37,509 nt of DNA from Nitrososphaerota archaeon. GTDB lineage: Archaea; Thermoproteota; Nitrososphaeria_A; Caldarchaeales; JAVZCJ01. Below the pieces are notes generated by a model, which saw only the letters and a program-made list of their open reading frames with translations, was not told where the DNA came from and did no database searches. The stretch spans positions 1 through 37,509 of the forward strand of contig JAWAZL010000015.1 in NCBI GenBank assembly GCA_038817485.1, written 5' to 3'. The position numbers and the translations under genes are program-made. How positions within the stretch are numbered: position 1 is the first letter of the stretch; the number at the start of each line of letters is the position of its first letter. This document shows, piece after piece, positions 16,100-25,158 of this stretch.

Positions 16100-16681
16100 T
16101 TATTCAACTTTTATAGATTTTCCTTCAAGCTTTTCCTTCTTTTTCTTGAAAATAACTTCTAAAACACCATTTTTATAAGTACTTTTTGCACTATCAATAT
16201 CAACTTCTTCAGGTAAATCAACTTCTTTATAATATTTACGGGATTCTGTTTCAGCCCTTATTGTAAGTTTTTTCTCAGTAGCATTAAGTTTTATTTGATC
16301 TTTTTCAACTCCTGGAATTTCAGCTATAACTCTTATTTCACCATTTGTTGAAAAAACATCTATCAATGGTTCTCTTTCACCTTTTATATCTACGTAGGGC
16401 TTTTTAGTTGAAGGTCTTATATTACCAAATTCTCTTATGATTGGCTTTCCATCAGGACCAATAGTCATAGAATATCCATAAACAAATGGACCATATTCTC
16501 TAATTACTCCTCCAGGGATCTTCTTTTCTTTAATTAAATCTTTTGGTAATTTTTCAAAATATTCTTCAAATTCTTCTGAAAGCCTTTCCATTTCTTCTTC
16601 CATTCTTTCTAAATCTTCAAGAAACCATCTTAAAAATGATGTAAATCTTCTTCTACGTGGAAAATCTTCCCAAAATGACAT
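16100..16681 (-). CDS. Small heat-shock protein, Hsp20/alpha-crystallin family
   Basis: An ATP-independent holdase that binds unfolding proteins. The 193-aa protein begins with a charged, coiled-coil-like region (residues 16-50, LERMEEEMERLSEEFEEYFEKL) and a Gly/Pro/Tyr stretch (55-95, FVYGYSMTIGPDGKP). The alpha-crystallin domain covers about 100-185: EPLIDVFSTNGEIRVIAEIPGVEKD, then KLTIRAETESRKYYKEVDLP, and the family NGVLEV motif near 172. The tail KSIKVE supplies the I-x-V contact for oligomer assembly. The long N-terminal region is more like archaeal Hsp20 proteins with DUF-type leaders than the 140-aa minimal form. The gene is single and convergent with moaA. Confidence 0.92.
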   Translation of the reverse strand: MSFWEDFPRRRRFTSFLRWFLEDLERMEEEMERLSEEFEEYFEKLPKDLIKEKKIPGGVIREYGPFVYGYSMTIGPDGKPIIREFGNIRPSTKKPYVDIKGEREPLIDVFSTNGEIRVIAEIPGVEKDQIKLNATEKKLTIRAETESRKYYKEVDLPEEVDIDSAKSTYKNGVLEVIFKKKKEKLEGKSIKVE

Positions 16682-16722
16682 ATTTAAAAAATAGAAATAA
16701 CTAATATTTAAATTTATTTTTC

Positions 16723-17592
16723 TTATTTAGGTTTCTTAGCAAGAATGCTTGCAATTTTAGGTATTTCAAAACATTCAAAACCAGCTTTTCTTAATCTTTC
16801 TTTTACACCTTTAATAATTTTTTTCCCTCTATATTTCATACCTGGATATCCTACATAATGGAACATTTTCCCATTTGGTTTTAATGCATCAAAAGCAAAT
16901 TCATAAAATTCTAAACTATAAAGATTTCCAGCTAAAGAAAATCTAGGAGGATCGTGAATAATGTAATCAAATTGTTCATTAAATTCTTGAATGATTTTAT
17001 ATACATCGCCAAGAATAATTTCTATTTTATCATTTTCAAGCATTTTTGACCAAGGATTTATCATAGCTAGATTAATTACATTAGGGTCTATTTCTACGCA
17101 TACAATTTTACATGCTCCTCTTTTAAGACATTCAATAGCAGTATATCCTAATCCCATGCAAGTATCAAGCACAAGACTACATTTTGAAATATTTAAAGCA
17201 TCTATTTTTTGACGTACATCCTCTAATGGAGTTACATCTTTTATTCTATGCATATGAATACCATCTATTTCAAGAGTAGGTGCAGTATCCTTTTTTACAA
17301 GCACAAGCTTATAAAAATGCTTATCATAAATGTTTACTGGAAATAAGCTATTATTTTCAACAATGTATATATCTCTTTCTCTTTTTAAAATTTTGTTTAT
17401 TAAATTCCATTCAATAAAATTATTTTTTATTATAACACCTTTTTCATTAAGATATACAAGAGTTTTTGATAAACCTAAATCGAGAGAAATTAAAGCTTCT
17501 TTCTTTTTTTCTTTGAAAAAATCTAATAATTCTTTAGCAGTATAGCATGTTATTAAAGGTTTTTCAAGATATTTATATGTTATTATTTTCAT
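16723..17592 (-). CDS. SAM-dependent methyltransferase, archaeal COG2521-like
   Basis: A 289-aa class I methyltransferase. The SAM-binding part starts with motif I at 140-151 (LVLDTCMGLGYTA), acidic motif II VEIDP at 166-170, GDVYKI near 195, and motif IV DPPRF at 214-218. A DPPRF/DPPR motif occurs in RNA-modifying families, so an RNA target is plausible but unproved. The N-terminal 120 residues are a separate small domain rich in beta strands with no motif I know; the HMHRIKDVTPLEDVRQK linker precedes motif I. COG2521 is described as an archaeal methyltransferase of unknown target. It lies alone, divergent from dtdA and 41 bp upstream of hsp20 on the same strand. Confidence 0.8.
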   Translation of the reverse strand: MKIITYKYLEKPLITCYTAKELLDFFKEKKKEALISLDLGLSKTLVYLNEKGVIIKNNFIEWNLINKILKRERDIYIVENNSLFPVNIYDKHFYKLVLVKKDTAPTLEIDGIHMHRIKDVTPLEDVRQKIDALNISKCSLVLDTCMGLGYTAIECLKRGACKIVCVEIDPNVINLAMINPWSKMLENDKIEIILGDVYKIIQEFNEQFDYIIHDPPRFSLAGNLYSLEFYEFAFDALKPNGKMFHYVGYPGMKYRGKKIIKGVKERLRKAGFECFEIPKIASILAKKPK

Positions 17593-17670
17593 AAATTATT
17601 TCTTTTAAAAATTATTAATATCTGACATATATAAATATTACGTGATTTAAATTATTTAATAGAAAAATGG

Positions 17671-18480
17671 ATGAGAGCTATTTTTGTTTTATCAAAAGAA
17701 GATCCAGCAGGATTAACTATTAGGAAAGTTTTATTAGAGAAATATCCTTTTAAATATGAAGGTGAAAAATTTCAAGGAGAAGAAGTTTTCAATTTAAATA
17801 ATATTAAATTAATAACTTTAAAAGAATCGATTCTTTTTAAAGATTATATAGAGAAATTTTTTGAAACAGATCTTATAATATTCCTTTCTCGCCATTCTTC
17901 AGAGAAAAAAGAACCATCAATTTTAGTTCATGCTACTGGAAATTGGAATGAAGAAGCTAAATTAGGTGGAAAACCTAAAGAATTATCAGTAACTTCAACA
18001 GCATGTATTAGAGAAGCATTACATACAATTAAGAAAGAAATTGAGAAAAGTAATTTAGTAGATTGGAAAATTGGTTTGGAAGTAACTCATCATGGACCGT
18101 TAACCGAGAAACCATCAATATTTATTGAAGTAGGAAGTACCATTGAACAATGGAAGAATATTGAAGCTGCTGAAATAGTAGCAAAAGCTGCTTTTTCTGT
18201 TATAGAAGCTAAAAATGAATTTCCTTCAGCGGTTGGATTTGGAGGACCACATTATGCACCAATATTTACCAAATTAGTTTTAGAGAATTTATACGAAATA
18301 GGACATATAGCTCCTAAGTATGTTTTTCCATTAAATAAAGAAATTATAAAGAAAGCATTTGAGAAAACTATAGAAAAACCTGAAATAGCATTATTAGATT
18401 GGAAAGGATTATCTAGTATAAATAGGAAAAAACTAATTGATATATTAAAAGAAATTAATATCAAAATAGAAAAAGCTTAA
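17671..18480 (+). CDS. dtdA: D-aminoacyl-tRNA deacylase, archaeal type (DTD2/GEK1)
   Basis: Hydrolyses D-amino acids mis-attached to tRNA; archaea and plants use this fold instead of bacterial DTD1. The 269-aa length is right. Family blocks seen: LIIFLSRHSSEKK near 70, LVHATGNWNEEAKLGGKP near 88 (family 'HxTGN'), EVTHHGPLTEKPSIFIEVGS near 150, WKNIEAAEIVA, and GFGGPHYAPIFTKL near 190, which holds catalytic-site His/Tyr residues. The start at 17671 is preferred because the ATG 4 nt upstream is out of frame. A TATA-like TATATAAATATT lies about 45 nt upstream. The gene is divergent from the methyltransferase and convergent with the nuclease. Confidence 0.93.
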   Translation: MRAIFVLSKEDPAGLTIRKVLLEKYPFKYEGEKFQGEEVFNLNNIKLITLKESILFKDYIEKFFETDLIIFLSRHSSEKKEPSILVHATGNWNEEAKLGGKPKELSVTSTACIREALHTIKKEIEKSNLVDWKIGLEVTHHGPLTEKPSIFIEVGSTIEQWKNIEAAEIVAKAAFSVIEAKNEFPSAVGFGGPHYAPIFTKLVLENLYEIGHIAPKYVFPLNKEIIKKAFEKTIEKPEIALLDWKGLSSINRKKLIDILKEINIKIEKA

Positions 18481-18531
18481 TTAAAAGAAATTCAATAGCT
18501 TTATTATAAAAGATTTTTCATGATAAAGATT

Positions 18532-19869
18532 TTATAAATCATATTTTATTTCTTTTCTTGGTAATATAATTTTTTCTGCAAATTTAGATATGAATTTTGA
18601 AAATAGATTTGGATATTCTGTATGAACTGAAAATACTTTTTTAGGTTTAATTCTTTCCATCATTTCTTGAAGTTGTAATGGTCCTGCATGACCAGATGCA
18701 TGAGTATGATACATTGGTATCCCATAATAATCCAACCAATTAATTAATTTATCATAACTCATTTCCCTTTCTTCTGTAAAAGGTTCTGATGTGCTTAAAA
18801 TATAAATGCTTCCTGAAGGTGGCTCCATTTCTGTTAATTCTCTTAAACTATAGAAACTTCCAACAAAAACATACTCTTCCGGCTTCCCTTGTATTTCTTT
18901 ATTTCCAATTATTTTTTCTCTTAAAGTTAATTGTAAAGTTTTTTCCCATTTATCATACTTTTTTTTCTCTTTAATATAAACAAGAATATTTTCATCATTA
19001 ATTATATTTGGGATATTTAATTTTTCATCTTTCATTAAATTGTATAAATAAAAAGCTTGTTTTTCACTTAATATTAATTTTCTATTATTTTTCTTTGTTA
19101 CTTCATAAATTGATCTTATTCTATCAATATCAACAAATGAAGTATCTATTAAAACTAACTTTTTTGCTTTTTTTATAATAAAGTCTATTTTATCAGCAAC
19201 TTCTTTTTCACTTATTGGATGAAAATCCACTAAGTTTGTTCCCTCACAAATTATATTTCTAACTTTTTCTTCTTCTAATCTATTAATAAAATCATATGTT
19301 AAATCAGCTCTAGAACCATGCATTCTAAAATCTCCTGTATAAGCTAAAGTTCCATTAGAAGTATGGACTATGAATCCATAAGCACCAACTATTGAATGAT
19401 CACAATGTATTGGCTCAATTTCTAATCCATTTATTTTTATTTTTTCTCCTGTTCTAAAAGTTCTAAAATCAATATTAGTAAAATCATCTTCAAATTTTGG
19501 CTTTTTCATTTTAGAAAAACAATTAATAATTATTGAAGAAGTCTCTCCTAAGTAAATTGGAATAGACCTATTTAAAATAGAAATATATCTATAATGATCA
19601 GTATGAGCATGAGAAATAAAAACCCCATTTATATTTATATCTTCTGAGAAATATTCTTTATAAATTGGTAAATTTGGAATTGCTTTTATTTTTAATAAAT
19701 CTTCTAAGCTTTTAGGAATAAAGAAAGGGTCTTCAAAGAATTTTGATCTTAAATTATAATTTATTCCAAAATCAAGAAATATTTTAGCATCATATTTTTC
19801 ATCCTCTAATAAAATTATGTTTCCTCCAACTTCTCCTTCTACTCCACCATAAAAAGTAATTTTTACCAT
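18532..19869 (-). CDS. Metallo-beta-lactamase/beta-CASP nuclease, RNase J-like
   Basis: A 445-aa zinc-dependent nuclease. Motif 2 is SHAHTDH (H87, H89, D91, H92), followed by the DHSIVGAYGFIV segment near 155 and YTGDFRMHGSRAD near 178. A beta-CASP insertion is supported by EGTNLV (motif A region), THASGHAGPLQL (motif B His, near 393) and SVHTEYP (motif C, near 420). The N-terminal GGVEGEVGGN loop resembles the GGVGEIGKN of RNase J. No KH domains exist, so this is not a CPSF73-type aCPSF1. RNA exonuclease or endonuclease activity is likely from the family; the direction of attack is unknown. An internal DFGINYNLRSKFFEDPFF block may be lineage specific. Confidence 0.85.
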   Translation of the reverse strand: MVKITFYGGVEGEVGGNIILLEDEKYDAKIFLDFGINYNLRSKFFEDPFFIPKSLEDLLKIKAIPNLPIYKEYFSEDININGVFISHAHTDHYRYISILNRSIPIYLGETSSIIINCFSKMKKPKFEDDFTNIDFRTFRTGEKIKINGLEIEPIHCDHSIVGAYGFIVHTSNGTLAYTGDFRMHGSRADLTYDFINRLEEEKVRNIICEGTNLVDFHPISEKEVADKIDFIIKKAKKLVLIDTSFVDIDRIRSIYEVTKKNNRKLILSEKQAFYLYNLMKDEKLNIPNIINDENILVYIKEKKKYDKWEKTLQLTLREKIIGNKEIQGKPEEYVFVGSFYSLRELTEMEPPSGSIYILSTSEPFTEEREMSYDKLINWLDYYGIPMYHTHASGHAGPLQLQEMMERIKPKKVFSVHTEYPNLFSKFISKFAEKIILPRKEIKYDL

Positions 19870-19942
19870 TTAAATCACTTATTATCTATATAAAACAATA
19901 AAAAAAGCTTTATAAAAAATTAAAATTATTTTTCTTAAATAT

Positions 19943-20977
19943 ATGAGAACAATTGAATGGAAAGGTGGAGAAGTTTTTTTAATAGATCAAACTTTACTTC
20001 CTATGAAATTTGAATATGTTATTTGTAAGAATTATGAAGAAATTGCTGAAGCCATTGAAAAAATGAAAATTCGTGGAGCGCCTGCAATAGGAGTTGCTGC
20101 AGCTATGGGTATTGCACTTGCAGCATATCATAGTAAGGCAAATACAAAGCAAGAATTATTAAATGATTTAAAAAAAGCTGAAGAAAGAATAAAATCTACC
20201 AGACCAACCGCAGTAAATTTATTTTGGGCAATAGATAGAATGATGAAATTAGCTAAAGAAAGTAATGAAAATGTAAAAGAAATTATTTTAAAACTTGTAA
20301 AAGAAGCAAATTTAATAGCTGAAGAAGATATAAAAATAAATAAAGCTATAGGTGAAAATGGTGAAAAATTAATTGAAGATGGAGATGTTATTGGAACGAT
20401 ATGTAATGCAGGCGCTCTTGCAACAGTTGATTATGGAACAGCTTTAGGAGTTATTCGTTCAGCCTGGAATAAAGGGAAAAAAATTAAAGTTATTGCAATG
20501 GAAACAAGACCCTTTTTTCAAGGTGCTCGTTTAACAGCTTGGGAACTTAAAAAAGATGGAATTCCAGTTACTGTTATTACAGATAATTCAATAGGATTAA
20601 TTATGCAAAAAGGAATGATTAATAAAATGATTGTTGGGGCAGATCGTATATTAAAAGACGGTTCTGTATTTAATAAAATTGGGACATATACAGCAGCTGT
20701 CTTAGCTAAAAATCATAATATTCCTTTCTATGTAGCTGCTCCACTATCTACTATTGATTTATATTCAAATTCCCAAGATATTATTATTGAGCAACGCGAT
20801 CCAAAAGAAGTTTACGATCCATTTAATATTGGATATAGAATTGTTCCAGAAAATGTAGAAATTTTAAATTTTGCATTTGATTATACACCACCAGAATATA
20901 TTTCAGCAATAATTACTGAAAAAGGTATCGTTTATCCTCCATATATTGATTCCATTGTTAAACTATTTAAATCATAA
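19943..20977 (+). CDS. mtnA: S-methyl-5-thioribose-1-phosphate isomerase
   Basis: Isomerises the aldose 5-methylthioribose-1-phosphate to the ketose in methionine salvage. The 344-aa protein has KIRGAPAIGVAAAMG (42-56), STRPTAVNLFWA (85-96), ICNAGALAT with catalytic C154, METRPFFQGARLTAWEL (186-202), VGADRI with catalytic D234, and DGSVFNKIGTYT (239-250). The NFAFDYTPPEYI-SAIITEKG end is also diagnostic. The same fold serves ribose-1,5-bisphosphate isomerase of the archaeal AMP pathway, but that branch (eIF2B-like, about 320 aa) differs in these blocks. A TATA-like element precedes the ATG closely. The racemase homologue follows after 26 bp, so they may be one transcript. Confidence 0.92.
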   Translation: MRTIEWKGGEVFLIDQTLLPMKFEYVICKNYEEIAEAIEKMKIRGAPAIGVAAAMGIALAAYHSKANTKQELLNDLKKAEERIKSTRPTAVNLFWAIDRMMKLAKESNENVKEIILKLVKEANLIAEEDIKINKAIGENGEKLIEDGDVIGTICNAGALATVDYGTALGVIRSAWNKGKKIKVIAMETRPFFQGARLTAWELKKDGIPVTVITDNSIGLIMQKGMINKMIVGADRILKDGSVFNKIGTYTAAVLAKNHNIPFYVAAPLSTIDLYSNSQDIIIEQRDPKEVYDPFNIGYRIVPENVEILNFAFDYTPPEYISAIITEKGIVYPPYIDSIVKLFKS

Positions 20978-21003
20978 AATTTTTAATTTTATAGGAGAAA
21001 GCT

Positions 21004-21648
21004 ATGAATATTGGATTGATTAGAGTTGTTACTCTATATGATGAAAAAGCATTAAATGCTCATGGCTCATTAATAATGAAACATTATCCAGAATTTAATG
21101 TTATTAGTAAATGTATTAATGATCAGCCATTAGGTATATATGATGAAGAAAGTAAGAAAAAAGCAATACCAAAAATAATTGATTTAGCTAAAAATTTTGA
21201 AAAAGAAAAAGTCAAAGCAATAATAATTAGTTGTGCTGATGATCCTGCTGTTAAAGAAATTAGAGAATTCTCAAAAATACCTATAATTGGAGCTGGATCT
21301 GCTTCTGCAACATTAGCTTTAGCATTAGGTGAAAAAATTGGAATTATAGGAATAAGTGAAGAACCCCCTAAAATTTTCCAAAAAATATTAAAAGATTATC
21401 TTGTAGCTTATGTAAAACCAAAGGAAGTATTTACAACATATGATATAAAGAAGAACGTTGATGAAGTAATATATTTAGCAACTAAAATTTCTAAATCTAT
21501 TGATGTATTAACTTTTGCATGTACAGGTTTTTCAGCAAATATGGATTTATTAAGCTTAAGTAAAAAAATTAATAAAATAGTAGTTGATCCAGTTCTTGCT
21601 TCAGCTCATCATGCATATTATCTTTTAAAGAATTCTATGTCAATTTAA
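21004..21648 (+). CDS. Aspartate/glutamate/hydantoin racemase-family protein
   Basis: A 214-aa protein of the Asp/Glu racemase superfamily. The two catalytic cysteines are in the expected places: C77 in IIISCADDPA and C173 in TFACTGFSANM, each at the end of a beta strand, as two-base racemases require. GIIGISEEPPKIFQ near 113 is the conserved central strand. The overall pattern is nearer hydantoin racemase/AroM-like members than to MurI; D is not predicted to be Glu. The gene has a GGAGA site 6 nt from the ATG and lies 26 bp after mtnA. Its 3' end overlaps the convergent ecfT by 14 nt. Proximity to the M20/DUF1177 genes, 3.5 kb away, hints at amino-acid or hydantoin turnover; this is inference. 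Confidence 0.8.
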   Translation: MNIGLIRVVTLYDEKALNAHGSLIMKHYPEFNVISKCINDQPLGIYDEESKKKAIPKIIDLAKNFEKEKVKAIIISCADDPAVKEIREFSKIPIIGAGSASATLALALGEKIGIIGISEEPPKIFQKILKDYLVAYVKPKEVFTTYDIKKNVDEVIYLATKISKSIDVLTFACTGFSANMDLLSLSKKINKIVVDPVLASAHHAYYLLKNSMSI

Positions 21649-22483
21649 GAATATTTTTTATAATCTCAATTAAATACTTAAGTGTTGAATCGTATCTGAA
21701 AAAGTTAAATCCCCATCTTAATATGCTAATTATTATTGTAATTATTGCAACTAATACTATAAAAGCATAATCTATTTTTTTCATAGAAATCGTTTTTCTA
21801 TAAGTTCTTTTAGCTGGATTATAAGTAAATGCTTTTGATTCTATTGCTTTAGATATATCCATTCCTCTTAAAACTGTTAAGAAAATACTTGGAACTATTA
21901 CTGGAACAAGAGCGAAGAATTTCTTTATTGGATTTTTTTGCTCTATTTTTGCTCCGCGAGATTTTTGAGCTTCTATAACTGTTTGAAATTGATTAATTAA
22001 TACTGGAACAGATGCAAAAGCTATTCCTAAAGCAACCGCAAATTCTGGTGGAGCACCCATTTTAGAAATTGCAACTAATATATCTGCTATAGGTGTTACT
22101 AATGTAATAAACCTAGTTATACAAATGAATAGAATAAAGCGTAAAGCACTAGTAATTCCTATAAGAGTTGTTTCAAGTGTTACTGGAGCCATCCCTGGAA
22201 CAAGATAAAAGTATATTTTTGCTCCACGAGGAGGTGATACAAAATAATTTAATAAAATGAATAATACAAAAGCTGGTAAAATTGGTTTAACAATTCCTGT
22301 TAATTTTTTCATAGGTATTCCAGCTAATTTATATAATCCAAAAATACTTAATAGAATTAAAGCGACTATTATTGTATCTTCAACAGCTAATAGAATTATT
22401 AATATAAATAAGAAGAAAATCATTTTAGTTCTTGGATCTAATTTATGAAATATGCTTTTTCCAGGGATATATTCTAAAGCCAT
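21635..22483 (-). CDS. ecfT: ECF transporter transmembrane component EcfT
   Basis: Couples the ATPases to the substrate-binding S component. The 282-aa protein starts with GKSIFHKLDPRTKMIFF (8-24), the typical N-terminal block of EcfT/CbiQ. Five to six membrane helices follow. The first coupling motif lies in EAQKSRGAKIEQ near 171 (the A-x-x-x-R-G pattern). The second is weaker: AIESKAFTYNPAKRT near 215, where Ala-Arg-Gly would be expected, reads S-K-A. It is the last gene of the four-gene operon, one base after the ATPase gene. Confidence 0.9.
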   Translation of the reverse strand: MALEYIPGKSIFHKLDPRTKMIFFLFILIILLAVEDTIIVALILLSIFGLYKLAGIPMKKLTGIVKPILPAFVLFILLNYFVSPPRGAKIYFYLVPGMAPVTLETTLIGITSALRFILFICITRFITLVTPIADILVAISKMGAPPEFAVALGIAFASVPVLINQFQTVIEAQKSRGAKIEQKNPIKKFFALVPVIVPSIFLTVLRGMDISKAIESKAFTYNPAKRTYRKTISMKKIDYAFIVLVAIITIIISILRWGFNFFRYDSTLKYLIEIIKNILKLT

Positions 22484-22484
22484 T

Positions 22485-24233
22485 TTATTCCACCTTAAGA
22501 ATATTTTTTAAAACACTTATAGCTTCTTCTACTGTTAATACATCTGACTTAATATTATATTCATTACTTAATTTTTTAAATAATTGAGTAATTGTTGGTG
22601 GTTTTAAATGAGCTTTTTCTAATACATCCTCTCTCATGAATACTTCTTTTGTTGTTCCATCTATTAATATTTCACCTTCATTCATAACAATACATCTTTG
22701 AGCATACTCAGCAACAATATTCATATCATGTGTGATTACTATAATTGTTTTACCCAAAGAATGTAATTTCTTAAAAATATTCATTATTTCTCTCCTACCA
22801 CGTGGATCTTGACCAGTTGTTGGTTCATCCACAATTAATACTTCAGGCATCATTGAAAGAATCGATGCTATTGCTATACGCTGTCTATGTCCTTTACTTA
22901 ATTCATATGGTTTTTCTTCAAGCAAATTATCTATATTAAGCATTTTTGAAACTTCAATAACTCTTTTACTAACTTCATCTTTAGATAATCCTATGTTTTT
23001 AGGCCCAAAGGCAACTTCATCATAAACTCTTCTTGAAAATAATTGATGATCTGGATTTTGAAAAACATATCCTACATAATTGATTATTTTATGAATTGGA
23101 ACAATTTTAGTATTCATATTAAAAACTATTACTTCTCCTTTTGTTGGTCTTAATAATCCATTTATATTTTTTGCTAAAGTTGTTTTACCTGAACCATTTT
23201 GTCCAATTATTGCTACGAATTCCCCTTTATAAAAATTAGTTGTTACCCCTTTAAGAGCAATTGTTCCACTTGGATATTGAAACCAAACATCTTTTATTTG
23301 AATTATTGCTTCTTTTTCAATTTTTTCAAATTGACGAACTTCTTCTTGTGGTATGGTTATTTTTTCTTTAATGTTTTTAAGAATTTTTGAGAAACATTCA
23401 TATCCCTCATCAATAGTAAGCGGTATGCTTGATAAATTTATGCCAAGCTTTTTTGCTTCATGAGCAAAAAGTGCTATTTGAGGAGCTTCTAAACCAATAC
23501 TATTTAAAAATTCTGCCTCTCCTCCCAAAATTTCTCTAGGGCTACCTTCCATTATTATTTTACCTTCATTCATTACGATTACTCTGTCAACTAAATCTAT
23601 CAATTCTTCAAGTTTATGTTCAACAATAAGTATTGTCTTCCTTTCTTCTAAAGAAATTTTTCTTAAAAGTTTAAAAACATTTAAACTCCCTATTGGATCA
23701 AGATTAGAAGTGGGTTCATCAAGAACATATATTAAAGGTTTCATAGCTAATATAGAAGCTAAAGCACATGCTTGCTGCTGACCACCAGAAAGAGCATAAG
23801 GTGGATGTTGTTTATACTCTTTTAAGCCAATAAAATCTAAAGCCCAATCAATCCTTTCATTAATTTCATCTATTGTTAATCCTAAATTTTCAAGACCAAA
23901 AGCAATTTCATCTTCAACAGAAGCTGTTACAAGTTGGCTTGATGGATCTTGAAATAATAATCCAACAATTGTAGATAAATAACCAATATAGGAATTTTTC
24001 GTATTAATTCCATGAACAATAACATCTCCTTCTAATGAGCCACCATAAAAATGAGGTATCAAACCATTAATTAAGCTGCATAATGTAGTTTTTCCAGCTC
24101 CTGTAGGACCAGTAATAAGTAAAATTTCTCCTTTTCTAACTTTCAAATCAATATTCTTTAATGCAGGTTTATCAGAACCAGGGTATTTATAAGTAACATT
24201 TTTTAATATTATTTCATATTCTTCTGAGTTCAT
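22485..24233 (-). CDS. ECF transporter ATPase, fused double ABC domain
   Basis: Supplies ATP-driven energy for the ECF transporter. The 582-aa protein is two EcfA/CbiO-type ATPases joined end to end. Domain one: Walker A GPTGAGKT (42-49), Q-loop FQDPSSQL, signature LSGGQQQ (148-154), Walker B YVLDEPTSNLDP (169-180). Domain two starts after the linker near 310: Walker A GQNGSGKT, Q-loop FQNPDHQL, signature LSKGHRQR, Walker B LIVDEPTTGQDP. The second signature departs from LSGGQ, so the two sites may be unequal, a common feature of such pairs. Both Q-loops have the family FQxPxxQ form. It follows a 40-bp gap after the small membrane protein gene and precedes ecfT by one base. Confidence 0.92.
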   Translation of the reverse strand: MNSEEYEIILKNVTYKYPGSDKPALKNIDLKVRKGEILLITGPTGAGKTTLCSLINGLIPHFYGGSLEGDVIVHGINTKNSYIGYLSTIVGLLFQDPSSQLVTASVEDEIAFGLENLGLTIDEINERIDWALDFIGLKEYKQHPPYALSGGQQQACALASILAMKPLIYVLDEPTSNLDPIGSLNVFKLLRKISLEERKTILIVEHKLEELIDLVDRVIVMNEGKIIMEGSPREILGGEAEFLNSIGLEAPQIALFAHEAKKLGINLSSIPLTIDEGYECFSKILKNIKEKITIPQEEVRQFEKIEKEAIIQIKDVWFQYPSGTIALKGVTTNFYKGEFVAIIGQNGSGKTTLAKNINGLLRPTKGEVIVFNMNTKIVPIHKIINYVGYVFQNPDHQLFSRRVYDEVAFGPKNIGLSKDEVSKRVIEVSKMLNIDNLLEEKPYELSKGHRQRIAIASILSMMPEVLIVDEPTTGQDPRGRREIMNIFKKLHSLGKTIIVITHDMNIVAEYAQRCIVMNEGEILIDGTTKEVFMREDVLEKAHLKPPTITQLFKKLSNEYNIKSDVLTVEEAISVLKNILKVE

Positions 24234-24273
24234 ATATTATTACTCCATAAAAAAGAAAGAGGATGTAAATAAC

Positions 24274-24477
24274 TTATGCATATTTTTTATGTATGTAATA
24301 TGCTATAACGAGTAATACTATTCCTCCTATAACGGCAATTGCAGCATGAACATACCATGGTTGTGCGCCAAGTGGTTTTCCTCCTTTTTGCCAAAGTTCT
24401 CTTATAACATAGAAGGCAATTAACATTATTATTAGAAGTATAACTCCTGCTGTTGTACTTATCCCTTTTCTTACCAT
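24274..24477 (-). CDS. 67-aa two-helix membrane protein in the ECF operon
   Basis: A short protein with two hydrophobic helices (about residues 8-27 and 43-61) joined by a loop with basic and aromatic residues (ELWQKGGKPLGAQPWYVH). The basic tail YIHKKYA suggests the C-terminus is inside. It starts inside the last codons of the S-component gene (7-nt overlap), so translation is coupled, and it precedes the fused ATPase gene. Size, helix number and position resemble CbiN, the extra subunit of cobalt ECF transporters, though I see no sequence similarity to CbiN. The front (VRKGISTTAGVILLI) also looks like an archaeal pilin signal, probably a coincidence given the second helix. Family unknown. 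Confidence 0.7.
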   Translation of the reverse strand: MVRKGISTTAGVILLIIMLIAFYVIRELWQKGGKPLGAQPWYVHAAIAVIGGIVLLVIAYYIHKKYA

Positions 24478-25025
24478 GGTGCTTTAGCCTCCTTCCATCC
24501 AAAGAGACTCTTTAATGCTGCTACTATGGCACTAAAGATTATTATTTGGAAAAAGGCATAGAGCGTATAGTACCATCCCATAGTTATTGGCCATGTTGGA
24601 TAGAATGGATAAAATCCAAGTAGAGATAGAGCGAATGTAAACAAAGGTGCTTCAACAAACATTTGTAATAAAAATGTTGTTATCCAAAATATTATCCATC
24701 TAGTTTTTTCATTTTTAAATCTAAGAATAAAGTATTTCCATACGTATGCCCAATAAATTCCTTTTACAGGTTGTAATATAAGATCTACTTGTGGCAAACC
24801 TGAAGGTATTCCTCTAGCAATTCCAACTATTATTCCTACAATTGGTCCTCCACACATTCCTGCTAAGCAAGGCATTAATGCTCCTGGGTCTACTACAAGT
24901 GGAGGAACTAATGGAACTGCTATACCTAATCCTCTAAAAGCAAATCCAGCTGCACCAAATGCTGCAGCAAGCCCTATTTGTCTACTTGTTAAAAATGGCT
25001 TTCTAGTTGGAGCTTTTTCAGTCAT
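24471..25025 (-). CDS. ECF transporter substrate-binding (S) component, substrate unknown
   Basis: A 184-aa membrane protein with about five to six helices and a basic N-terminus (TEKAPTRKPFLTSRQIGLAAAFGAAG). Conserved-looking pockets lie at VPLVPPLVVDPGALMPCLAGMCGGP (38-62) and GIARGIPSGLPQVDLILQPVKGIYWAYVW (near 68-97). The AAFGAAGF segment (16-23) has the Ala/Gly pattern used by S components to contact EcfT. Its neighbours are a small membrane protein, ATPase and EcfT in the same operon, so it is a dedicated (group I) S component. I see no vitamin-specific motif (not clearly BioY, ThiT, RibU or CbiM), so the substrate is open. It is divergent from the M20 deacylase gene, which may act on the same compound. 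Confidence 0.75.
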   Translation of the reverse strand: MTEKAPTRKPFLTSRQIGLAAAFGAAGFAFRGLGIAVPLVPPLVVDPGALMPCLAGMCGGPIVGIIVGIARGIPSGLPQVDLILQPVKGIYWAYVWKYFILRFKNEKTRWIIFWITTFLLQMFVEAPLFTFALSLLGFYPFYPTWPITMGWYYTLYAFFQIIIFSAIVAALKSLFGWKEAKAPW

Positions 25026-25158
25026 TTTTCTTACCTCTTTTTTAGCTTATTATTAATCATATATAAAATTTAAATCTTTCGTTCTTAAGAAAATGAATTT
25101 AAATATTCTCTATTTTTCTATAGAAAAACTTAAAAATTATTATTAATCTTTTCTCTCT

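Noticed and set aside
19943-20977. Ribose-1,5-bisphosphate isomerase instead of MtnA
   Set aside because: The motifs RGAPAIG, CNAGALAT, METRPFFQGARLTAWEL and NKIGTYT follow the MtnA pattern closely; the archaeal AMP-pathway branch is more eIF2B-like.
24274-24477. Pilin-type reading of the 67-aa ECF-operon protein from its KGIS start
   Set aside because: It has a second membrane helix and sits inside a transporter operon, so the resemblance to a class III signal is probably incidental.
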